From a bacterium (GTDB lineage: Bacteria; Margulisbacteria; Marinamargulisbacteria; UBA817; JAQBTH01): a stretch of 46,087 nucleotides of DNA. This document shows, piece by piece, positions 7,953-15,621 of this stretch; the first letter of the stretch is position 1; each line of letters begins with the position of its first letter. A program made the translations under genes and the position numbers. Location of the stretch: positions 1 through 46,087 of the forward strand of contig JAQBTH010000005.1 in assembly GCA_027623425.1 (NCBI GenBank). The letters run 5' to 3'. The notes below the pieces were generated by a model. That model had not been told where the DNA came from, made no database searches, and saw nothing but the letters and a program-made list of their open reading frames with translations.

Positions 7953-8909
7953 ATGAAAAAATACAATATATATGGTATTGGCAACGCTATCGTAGATTAC
8001 GAAGTGGAAGTCAGTGACGAGGACCTACAAAAACTAGAGATTAAAAAAGGCCACATGACGCTTATTCAAGAAAATGAAATTGAAGATCTCATCGCATATT
8101 TCGGTAAACGGTTACAATCTCGGCAATGCGGCGGTTCAGCAGCAAACACCATGATTGGTGCAACAAAACTAGGTTCTACTTGTTTTTATTCATGCAAAGT
8201 CGCCAATGACGCCGCTGGTTTATTTTATTTTGATGACCTAACGCGCAACAAAGTCGACACAAACCTTACTGGCACATCACTCAAAAATGGCGCCACAGGC
8301 CGTTGCATTGTAATGGTTACGCCAGATGCAGAACGTACGATGACGACCTTTTTAGGAACAACGGCAACATTTAGCAGCAAAGAATTAGAAACATCTGCTC
8401 TCACAAATAGCGACTACATTTACATTGAAGGGTATTTAGCACCGAGTCCCCCAGCAAAGGATGCCGCAATAGCAGCGCGCCAAATTGCACTGGAAAATGA
8501 TGTAAAAGTCGCCATCACCTTATCGGATCCCAGCATGGCAACGTATTTTAAGTCAGAATTAAATGAAATGATTGGCGCCGCCCCAATAGACATACTGTTT
8601 TGCAATAAAGAAGAAGCCTTAGCCTTTACGGGTGCGCCCAACTTAGACGCCGCTAAAACAGAATTATTAAAAAAAGCACGCCAAGTTGTGATTACCTTAG
8701 GCCCTGATGGCGCTCTCATCATAGAACGTGACGGTGAAACAGCTGTGCCAGGAGTTCCCACAAAAGCAGTAGATAGCAATGGTGCCGGAGACGGATTTGC
8801 CGGCGCCTACTTAGCCGCCATTTCCCAAGGCAAAACACCCGCAGAAGCCGCAAAGCAGGCCAATGAATACGCCGCGAAAATCGTAGCTAAATTTGGGCCT
8901 CGCCTTTAG
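7953..8909 (+). CDS. PfkB-family sugar or nucleoside kinase (adenosine kinase-like)
   Basis: This cytoplasmic ribokinase-fold kinase of 318 residues has the N-terminal GIGNAIVDYEV strand, the substrate segment CGGSAANTM and the C-terminal anion-hole motif DSNGAGDGF with the catalytic base near Asp280. The overall pattern matches the adenosine kinase-like branch of the PfkB family, whose members phosphorylate nucleosides or sugars. The substrate cannot be read from sequence. A clear AAGGAG site lies 7 nt before the ATG, and the gene follows ileS by 15 nt, so it likely shares its transcript. It converges directly onto coaX with no gap. Confidence 0.88.
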   Translation: MKKYNIYGIGNAIVDYEVEVSDEDLQKLEIKKGHMTLIQENEIEDLIAYFGKRLQSRQCGGSAANTMIGATKLGSTCFYSCKVANDAAGLFYFDDLTRNKVDTNLTGTSLKNGATGRCIVMVTPDAERTMTTFLGTTATFSSKELETSALTNSDYIYIEGYLAPSPPAKDAAIAARQIALENDVKVAITLSDPSMATYFKSELNEMIGAAPIDILFCNKEEALAFTGAPNLDAAKTELLKKARQVVITLGPDGALIIERDGETAVPGVPTKAVDSNGAGDGFAGAYLAAISQGKTPAEAAKQANEYAAKIVAKFGPRL

Positions 8910-9626
8910 CTACAAGGCCTCTGCACACTCTTTTAAACCATCAAAAATCAAATCAGGTTCAAACGCATCTAGCGCCAACTGATCACGAAGCACATCCAAA
9001 CCGCCGCCAGTGCCAACTACACTAAGTGCAACGGGCCACTCCGCCTTATAACGGGCAATCATCCCGTTAATCATTGCCACATATCCGTGGTACAGTCCGG
9101 CCTCCACTGCGGTTTTCGTATCTCGACCCACCACGCTTAATTGCCGCTCTACCGTAATAAGAGGAATTTGAGCCGTATAATCATTCAACGCACGAGACGC
9201 AATTCCCATACCCGGAAAAATACTCCCGCCAAAATAATGCCCGTCTCGATTCACCAAACAAAACGTAATCGCAGTGCCTGAATCCACAATAAGCACATCA
9301 CTATCGTAGCGATCCAGAACACCTAAGGCACACACCAATCGATCCACCCCTACTTGCTCTGGTGCATCCAAGCGCAAGGTCAGTTTCGGAATTGTGCTAG
9401 GCGTAAGCAAGACGGACTTACACGATAAGTTAGAGATAAACGTATCATTAAAGGCAGGCACCACCGATGAAATAACGGCAGATACGCAATCACAACTGAT
9501 AGATGCCACATGATCTAGAGCCGCTGAATGGTCGCCACGCCATATGCGTCCTAAGATGCCAGCCTCATAAATAGCCATGCAAACGGATGAATTACCTATA
9601 TCAACTAATAAATATCGCGCTGTCAT
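8910..9626 (-). CDS. coaX: Type III pantothenate kinase
   Basis: CoaX phosphorylates pantothenate, the first step of coenzyme A synthesis. The 238-residue ASKHA-fold protein shows the phosphate-1 motif VDIGNSS (Asp9), PEQVGVDRLV, the second phosphate motif VDSGTAITF and GGSIFPG. The start at 9626 (MTARYLLVDIG) fits the family and leaves a short GAGGG upstream, while the longer frame to 9668 adds a non-conserved 14 residues. Its stop abuts the stop of the convergent kinase gene, so the two transcripts probably overlap at their 3' ends. Confidence 0.93.
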   Translation of the reverse strand: MTARYLLVDIGNSSVCMAIYEAGILGRIWRGDHSAALDHVASISCDCVSAVISSVVPAFNDTFISNLSCKSVLLTPSTIPKLTLRLDAPEQVGVDRLVCALGVLDRYDSDVLIVDSGTAITFCLVNRDGHYFGGSIFPGMGIASRALNDYTAQIPLITVERQLSVVGRDTKTAVEAGLYHGYVAMINGMIARYKAEWPVALSVVGTGGGLDVLRDQLALDAFEPDLIFDGLKECAEAL

Positions 9627-9749
9627 AACCCTCAAGTGTACCCAGCTCAACGCATTTGAGACAAGCAATTTTTATATCCATAAGTAATCAACCGACTAAA
9701 CCCTAGATTATGCATAGTTATACAGAGTTTAAGTATCAAGCCTTAGGTA

Positions 9750-9779
9750 TTGACCAATGATAATTAAACACTGTATTGT
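9750..9779 (+). promoter_or_regulatory. Promoter of the YheO-like regulator/miaA operon
   Basis: A -35 TTGACC (9750-9755) and a -10 TATTGT (9774-9779) with 18-nt spacing lie about 75 nt upstream of the start codon at 9855. The AT-rich leader between them shows no clear fold. This is a candidate promoter for the whole long plus-strand operon. Confidence 0.45.
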
Positions 9780-9854
9780 ATAAAAATTACTATAAAAAAC
9801 AATAATATTTTTACATAAATTTTAATATAGATACAAAATAGGGAGCCGAACATT

Positions 9855-10508
9855 ATGAGCAAATCAGATAAAGATTTATTGAATAAATACGCAGATTTAG
9901 CGGAATTTATCGCAAAATCACTAGAACCATTCGTAGAAACCGTAGTTCATGACTTGCGAAAACAAAACTACCCAATTTATGCAATTTTCAATACTTTTAC
10001 AGCTCGAAAAAAAGGGGATCCAACCAACATCATCGGTAAAAATGATAAAAACTTGGAAGACTACCCTGATAATCTATATGGAATTAAATGGATAACCGAA
10101 ACAAATAATAAGCCTGTTCGCAGTGGAACAAAAATTATTCGTAACAACCGTGGGCGCATGGTAGCCGCAATGAGTATCAATGTAAACCTGGAGCACTTCG
10201 AAAATTTAAGAATGATTCTAGAACAATTCTCTAACTTCAAACCGTTAATCACATTGTCACGCGAAGAGCAGCAATATCAACTTGCATCCAAAGACGAGAT
10301 CAAAAAAGTAATCTTAAGCATTATTCACCAACACAATCTTGACCCTCAGAATCTATCACGCAAAGACAAACTAGAAGTGGTTCGCCAACTGTTTCGCGCA
10401 GGACACTTCCTGAAGCGAGGCATGGTAACTGCTGTTAGTGAAGAATTAAAACTCACTCGCGCAACAATTTACTCCTACATCCGCGCTGTAAAAGAAGAAG
10501 CCAACTAA
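9855..10508 (+). CDS. YheO-like transcriptional regulator (PAS_6 plus HTH_22), copy 1
   Basis: The 217-residue protein has an N-terminal YheO/PAS_6-type sensor domain (about 15-125; note ETVVHDLRKQNYPIYAIFN and AAMSINVNLEHF) and a C-terminal helix-turn-helix near 185-212 (LTRATIYSYIRAVK). Members of this family are thought to bind a small ligand, but the ligand is unknown. A GGGAG ribosome site precedes the ATG. It heads the operon and ends 7 nt before miaA. A clear paralogue lies at 45355, sharing the ETVIHDLKK block and the HTH. Confidence 0.85.
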   Translation: MSKSDKDLLNKYADLAEFIAKSLEPFVETVVHDLRKQNYPIYAIFNTFTARKKGDPTNIIGKNDKNLEDYPDNLYGIKWITETNNKPVRSGTKIIRNNRGRMVAAMSINVNLEHFENLRMILEQFSNFKPLITLSREEQQYQLASKDEIKKVILSIIHQHNLDPQNLSRKDKLEVVRQLFRAGHFLKRGMVTAVSEELKLTRATIYSYIRAVKEEAN

Positions 10509-10515
10509 CACCCAA

Positions 10516-11379
10516 ATGACACCAATTCAGGTTGTCATCGGGCCAACAGCAGTCGGAAAAAGCGACTTCGCATTAACGTTGGCCCAGTCCACGGGGGCAC
10601 ACATCATTTCTGCCGATGCCATTCAGGTATATAAAGGAATGGATATTGGCTCCGCAAAACTTCCAATAGAGGAACGCAGAGGCATTCCCCACCATCTTAT
10701 TGACACACGCACGCCTGAAAACACCTATTCAGTCGCTGATTTTCTAGAGGAGTGCCGATCAAAAGTCGCTGAGCTTCAACGCAAAAACACACCCATTGTA
10801 ATATGCGGAGGCACAGCGCTCTACGTGCGAAGCTTTTTACACAATTACGAATTTGCTCCCAAGTCACCTAACGATGCCGTGCTTCGCGATGAATTAAATC
10901 ACTTATATGAAACAGGCGGCATAGACGCGTTGGTGGCACTACTAGAAAACGAAGCCCCAGAACGTTTAGCACTGATAGACACGCATAACCCACGACGCGT
11001 CCAACGCGCAATAGAACAGCACCGGCTGGGAATAAGCATTGAAGACAGCACTCGGCACGCACCTGAACCCAGAAACGATTGTAAGATTACAGGGTTAAAT
11101 ATGGATCGCGATGCGTTATACGAGCGCATAAATCGGCGCGTCGACCACATGATCGAAATAGGGCTAATAGATGAAGTGGAATCCTTGTTAAAAACATATC
11201 CGAAAGACACCCCAGCACTCACAGCACTCGGGTATAAAGAATGCATTCAATTCCTGAGTGGTAGCATCCACAAATCAGAAATGATAGAATTAATTAAACA
11301 AAAAACCAGAAACTTTGCGAAACGACAGCTCACCTGGTACAGAAAATTTTCTAATGTCACTTGGATCCAAATACCTTAG
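10516..11379 (+). CDS. miaA: tRNA dimethylallyltransferase
   Basis: MiaA adds a dimethylallyl group to A37 of tRNAs that read U-starting codons. The 287-residue protein has the P-loop GPTAVGKS at 9-16, the conserved SADAIQVYKGMDIGSAK, GGTALYVRSFL and LTALGYKE. It is a little shorter than the usual 300-plus residues, mainly in the insertion domain. It sits 7 nt after the regulator gene without a strong ribosome site of its own, so it is probably translated by coupling. Its end overlaps the start of pgpH by 26 bp. Confidence 0.96.
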   Translation: MTPIQVVIGPTAVGKSDFALTLAQSTGAHIISADAIQVYKGMDIGSAKLPIEERRGIPHHLIDTRTPENTYSVADFLEECRSKVAELQRKNTPIVICGGTALYVRSFLHNYEFAPKSPNDAVLRDELNHLYETGGIDALVALLENEAPERLALIDTHNPRRVQRAIEQHRLGISIEDSTRHAPEPRNDCKITGLNMDRDALYERINRRVDHMIEIGLIDEVESLLKTYPKDTPALTALGYKECIQFLSGSIHKSEMIELIKQKTRNFAKRQLTWYRKFSNVTWIQIP

Positions 11380-13486
11380 GCGAAGAATACTTCCCAAAAT
11401 AGCACTAGCAATAAGCGCCCTATTAGGCGCTCTTATCGTCACGGGACTCGTATTTTCCCCATACATCCCTAAAAGTGTAAATATCAAACCTGGGGAAATC
11501 GCAGAAGAGACCCTAGTTAGTCCTCGCTACATCGAGTTTGAATCGAAACAGGACATCAAAGAAACCGAAAAACTTCGCAAACAACGTAGTAGCCTAGTCG
11601 CGCCCGTATATTCGGTAGATGAAAACATAAATAAGGCGATCAAATCGGACATAGTAAATTTTTTCACCACCGCAAAACTATACCTGAATGCCTATCAAAA
11701 CCAAACGGCAGATTTAGCCACACAAAAACCACCCATTCCAACCGAAATTCTATTTTTAGGCAAAACCAACATTTCCCTACTCCATAGTATGGACAACAAA
11801 ACCCTCGCCTCACTGGAATACATTGTCATCCAAAACACCGATTCCATCTTGAGTAACGGCATTCGAAAAGTGGATAAACCTAAAATACGCACACAAATAC
11901 GCAGCAACATTCATATTTTAGAATTAGGCGCAGCACAAGAATTATTTATCACAACCACCATCTTGGAATTCATATCACCAAATCTGGTATACGACGAAGC
12001 CAAAACCGCCGCTCAAATCCAAGAAGAGATTGACTCTATTGATCCATTTACAACCGCTCTAAAGGAAGGCCAACCAATTGTCTACCAGGGCGAAGAAGTC
12101 ACGCCTCAACACATCGACATCCTAATTGCCCTAAATTTATATGGCGCAACAGCCAACCTAACAAAAGCGTCAGGTATCTTTATTTTTACCCTACTGATGT
12201 TTCTACTTTTCGAACGGTTTGTCTATTTCTTCTTGCCTAAAAAATACTGGGAACCCAAAACATACGTACTCGCTCTTTGCACTAGCATCTTGGTTATTTC
12301 CATCGCCAGAATCCTGATGAATTTCACCAATATTCAAATGGTAAACAATCTTAATTTCCTAATCCCCATTTCCATCGTCACATTAACCATCTCTCTATTA
12401 ATCTCTAACAATCTTGCCATGATTTCAGGCACAATTACAGCAGGATTCATCGCCATCATGTACGGTGGCGATTTTTACCTATTCCTATTTCTATTTTTAT
12501 CCAATTGCACCGCCACCTATTCGGCTCACAAAATCAACCGTCGCACCGAAATTATAAGCGTTGGGAATAGTGTGGGCATAGTAAACGTCGTCGTCATTGT
12601 AGCCTTAGGCGTTCTTAATGATATATTTGACCCTGCTTGGTTTGTGGCCAACGCACTAATTGGCTTTGGCAGCGGGTTCTTTTCAGCGATGATCACACTT
12701 GCCTTAATCCCCTATCTTGAAGGCCTATTTAAAATCACAACATCCCCAAGTCTACTTGAAACCGCAAACTTGAATCACCCTCTAATTAAACGGCTGATGA
12801 TGAGTGCACCAGGAACCTATCAACACTCTTTAATGGTTGCCAATTTAGCGGAAGCCGCAGCGGAAGCCATTGGCGCTGACGTGGTATTGGCTCGAATTGG
12901 CGCCTACTTTCACGACATCGGAAAAATGAAACGCCCCACATTCTTCGCAGAAAACCAGTTCTCAGGCGAAAATCCACACAATATGTTGTCTCCCCGAATG
13001 AGCAAGATTATCATTGCTGCCCACACAAAAGACGGCGTCGAAATGGCCATTAAATACAAATTGCCACCCATACTCCAAGACTTTATGCTGCAACACCATG
13101 GCACGTCCTTGGTGTCCTTTTTTTACACCCAAGCCCTAGCTACCGAAGAACTAGAAGACAGTGAAACAACAAAAGACGAATTTCGATACCCTGGGCCAAA
13201 ACCGCAGTTCAAAGAATCCGGCATCGTTATGTTAGCGGATGCCGTTGAAGCCACCGTCAGATCTCTGGACAAACCAAGCATTGCTAAAATTGAAAACCTC
13301 ATCAACCGATTGTTTAAGGATAAAATGAATGATGGTCAGCTCAATGAATGCCCCCTTACAATGAAAGAGATCGAAACCATTCGCCACACCTTTCTAAATA
13401 TTATGAAAGGCATTTACCATACTCGAATCGATTACCAAGAAGAAGTGGCGCAATTTATAGATCAAGGCCGCACAATCCTACGCTAA
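11354..13486 (+). CDS. pgpH: Membrane HD-domain phosphohydrolase, PgpH/YqfF family
   Basis: The family includes c-di-AMP phosphodiesterases. The 710-residue protein has an N-terminal membrane helix (about 15-37), an extracytoplasmic 7TMR-HDED-like domain to about 270, a block of seven membrane helices and a cytoplasmic HD domain. That domain holds HSLMVANLAEAAA, His520-Asp521 in YFHDIGKMKRP, and later AAHTKDG and LQHHGTSL. The ATG at 11354 is preferred over an upstream TTG at 11315. The order pgpH-ybeY-dgkA is a familiar linkage in Firmicutes and relatives. No diadenylate cyclase is in the window, so the substrate is inferred. Confidence 0.9.
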   Translation: MSLGSKYLRRRILPKIALAISALLGALIVTGLVFSPYIPKSVNIKPGEIAEETLVSPRYIEFESKQDIKETEKLRKQRSSLVAPVYSVDENINKAIKSDIVNFFTTAKLYLNAYQNQTADLATQKPPIPTEILFLGKTNISLLHSMDNKTLASLEYIVIQNTDSILSNGIRKVDKPKIRTQIRSNIHILELGAAQELFITTTILEFISPNLVYDEAKTAAQIQEEIDSIDPFTTALKEGQPIVYQGEEVTPQHIDILIALNLYGATANLTKASGIFIFTLLMFLLFERFVYFFLPKKYWEPKTYVLALCTSILVISIARILMNFTNIQMVNNLNFLIPISIVTLTISLLISNNLAMISGTITAGFIAIMYGGDFYLFLFLFLSNCTATYSAHKINRRTEIISVGNSVGIVNVVVIVALGVLNDIFDPAWFVANALIGFGSGFFSAMITLALIPYLEGLFKITTSPSLLETANLNHPLIKRLMMSAPGTYQHSLMVANLAEAAAEAIGADVVLARIGAYFHDIGKMKRPTFFAENQFSGENPHNMLSPRMSKIIIAAHTKDGVEMAIKYKLPPILQDFMLQHHGTSLVSFFYTQALATEELEDSETTKDEFRYPGPKPQFKESGIVMLADAVEATVRSLDKPSIAKIENLINRLFKDKMNDGQLNECPLTMKEIETIRHTFLNIMKGIYHTRIDYQEEVAQFIDQGRTILR

Positions 13487-13917
13487 TGCCCCAATCTCCT
13501 CTATTCATCTCTATTAACGAAGAAGTGGCCCTGCCAGAAGGCCAAAATTGGAATGCCTTTATAAAAGAAGTGCTGACGCTGCAAAACATACAAACAGGCC
13601 ATTTTGATTTTAATTTTGTAAATAAAGCCACTTTGCTAAACATCAATAAAAATCATTTGAATCGCGATTACGACACCGATATTATTACATTTAACCTCGG
13701 AACCAAGGAAAATATCATAGGCGATATCTATATTTCAATTGCCCAGGCAAAAGAGAATGCAGAAAACTATGGTAATAGTTGGGTAGGCGAGATAAAATTA
13801 CTCATTATCCATGGCATTCTTCACCTGATGGATTATCGTGACTATACCGATAAAGAGAAGGCCATCATGGAAAAAGAACAAAATCGACTAATTAGAATTA
13901 TTAAAGGAGTTTCATGA
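13486..13917 (+). CDS. ybeY: Endoribonuclease YbeY, rRNA maturation factor
   Basis: YbeY is a metal-dependent RNase needed for 16S rRNA 3' processing and ribosome quality control. The start at 13486 overlaps the pgpH stop (TAATG) and gives a normal 143-residue protein; the longer frame to 13348 is pgpH coding sequence. The metal site is HGILHLMDYRD: His109 and His113 are in place, but the third ligand is Asp119 rather than the histidine of the HGxLHLxGYDH consensus. From memory, Asp is also found here in Bacteroidota-type YbeY, so activity is still likely. Confidence 0.93.
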   Translation: MPQSPLFISINEEVALPEGQNWNAFIKEVLTLQNIQTGHFDFNFVNKATLLNINKNHLNRDYDTDIITFNLGTKENIIGDIYISIAQAKENAENYGNSWVGEIKLLIIHGILHLMDYRDYTDKEKAIMEKEQNRLIRIIKGVS

Positions 13918-14300
13918 CTAAGCCCGGAAAAAATACCACCATAAGCAAACGAATGATGTGTGCGGTTGAAGGGGTATTGTTTATGCTTAAGTCTGAACGC
14001 AATATACCAATCTACGGCGCAATAAGCGCATTGGCTATTGCTGGCGCGCTCTACTTTCAAATAGGCGCAATCGAATGGATGTTGTTATGGCTCGCAATAT
14101 TCTTAGTCTGCATTACCGAAACGCTTAATACCGCCATAGAATACAACGTTGATTTAGTCACCGAAGAGTGGCACGAAAAAGCAAAAATCAGTAAAGATGT
14201 GGCAGCAGGAGCCGTTCTTTTAGCATCATGCTTTGCAGGCATCACCGCCTATTTGATTTTCTATCCCAGATTAGCTAACCTAGTGCTAGGAGGAAACTAA
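13914..14300 (+). CDS. dgkA: Diacylglycerol/undecaprenol kinase
   Basis: This small inner-membrane kinase of 128 residues has three membrane helices. The family signature ETLNTAIEYNVDLV is followed by AKISKDVAAGAVLL, and SERNIPIY lies before the first helix. Gram-negative members phosphorylate diacylglycerol and Firmicute members phosphorylate undecaprenol; sequence alone does not decide between them. The ATG overlaps the ybeY stop (ATGA) and has an AAAGGAG site. The neighbouring genes match the Firmicute-type arrangement. Confidence 0.93.
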   Translation: MTKPGKNTTISKRMMCAVEGVLFMLKSERNIPIYGAISALAIAGALYFQIGAIEWMLLWLAIFLVCITETLNTAIEYNVDLVTEEWHEKAKISKDVAAGAVLLASCFAGITAYLIFYPRLANLVLGGN

Positions 14301-14304
14301 CACC

Positions 14305-15621
14305 TTGTCCGTCTCTACTTATAACCTCATTGTCTTTGGGACATGTCTATTTTTTTCAGGTTTTTTCTCCGCAGCAGAAACTGCCTTTACGGCAATAAAT
14401 CGGTTAAAAATTCACAACCTTGTGACTCAAAACCCAAAACGTGCCAATACACTAAAATCCATTTATAAAAGCCCTAGACGGCTAATAACAAGCATTTTAA
14501 TAGGAAACAACGTGGCAAATGTTGGTGCCTCTGCAACCGCAACCGCCATGCTACTCGTGGTACTGGCCGAACTTGGCATCACTAATATCGCAGTCGCCAT
14601 GTCAATAATCACCGCAATTGTAACGATTATTCTACTTATCGTCGGTGAAATCACTCCCAAAACAATTGCACTTCGCTACCCAGAACGCGTTGCATTATTA
14701 TTTTCAACGCCAATGCATTTAATATTACGAATCTTCACCCCACTTACCATTATTTTCGAACTACTAACGAAAATTCTAATACGTCTATTTCGATTTTCAG
14801 GTGTCGCCGAGGACAGAAAGATAATCACTGCCGAAGAAATACAAACCATGCTTCAAGTCAGTAAAGAAGAAGGCGTTTTAGAGAAAAATCAAAATGCCAT
14901 GTTAAATAGTATTTTTGAATTTTCAGACACCGTTGTAAGAGAAATCATGACCCCACGCACAGACGCTATTTTGCTAGGCGTGGAAAAGTCCGTACAAGAC
15001 GCCATCCATATGATTATGGAAGAAGGGCACTCTAGAATACCCATATACGAAGATCGAATTGACAATATCATTGGCATTATTTATGCCAAAGACCTGTTAA
15101 GCATTTCAAAAGAGTCGCGCCAAGAGTCTGTTAAAAAATTCATGCGTCCCGCCAATTTCATACCTGAATCCAAAAATATTGAAGAATTGTTAAACCAAAT
15201 GAAATTAGCGCGGTTCCATATGGCTATTGTGCTAGATGAATATGGTGGCATGGCAGGCCTAGTCACTCTAGAAGATATAATCGAAGAGATTTTAGGCGAA
15301 ATTCAAGATGAATACGATCATGATGAAAAACCAGAAGTGCAAAAATTAAACGATTTGGAATACCACGTGGATGCGAATATCCACATTAAAGATTTAAGCG
15401 AAGAGCTCGATATCGACATTCAGGAAAACGAAGATTATGACACATTAGGCGGGATGATTCTAAGTATACTAGGAACATTACCTAGCCGTGGTCAAATAAT
15501 CACGACAGAGTACTTTAAAATTAAAATAAAAGAAGTGAAGAAACACCGCATAATCAATGTTAATATTGAACTATACCCTCCCGACGAAACGGAGGAAACT
15601 GAATCTAATGATAAATCATGA
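14305..15621 (+). CDS. CNNM/CorC-type membrane transporter protein (DUF21 - CBS pair - CorC_HlyC)
   Basis: The 438-residue protein has an N-terminal DUF21 membrane domain (about 1-190, with FSGFFSAAETAFTAINRLK and GEITPKTIALRYPERVA), two CBS domains (about 205-330, with IMTPRTDAILL and HMAIVLDEYGGMAGLVT) and a C-terminal CorC_HlyC domain. This architecture belongs to the CNNM/CorB family linked to magnesium export. Translation starts at a TTG preceded by AGGAGG. It follows dgkA by 4 nt and overlaps the next gene by 4 nt (ATGA). Confidence 0.88.
   Translation: MSVSTYNLIVFGTCLFFSGFFSAAETAFTAINRLKIHNLVTQNPKRANTLKSIYKSPRRLITSILIGNNVANVGASATATAMLLVVLAELGITNIAVAMSIITAIVTIILLIVGEITPKTIALRYPERVALLFSTPMHLILRIFTPLTIIFELLTKILIRLFRFSGVAEDRKIITAEEIQTMLQVSKEEGVLEKNQNAMLNSIFEFSDTVVREIMTPRTDAILLGVEKSVQDAIHMIMEEGHSRIPIYEDRIDNIIGIIYAKDLLSISKESRQESVKKFMRPANFIPESKNIEELLNQMKLARFHMAIVLDEYGGMAGLVTLEDIIEEILGEIQDEYDHDEKPEVQKLNDLEYHVDANIHIKDLSEELDIDIQENEDYDTLGGMILSILGTLPSRGQIITTEYFKIKIKEVKKHRIINVNIELYPPDETEETESNDKS

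Noticed and set aside
13348-13485. Longer start for ybeY
   Set aside because: This stretch is the 3' coding part of pgpH in another frame, and the TAATG overlap at 13484-13488 gives a normal YbeY length.
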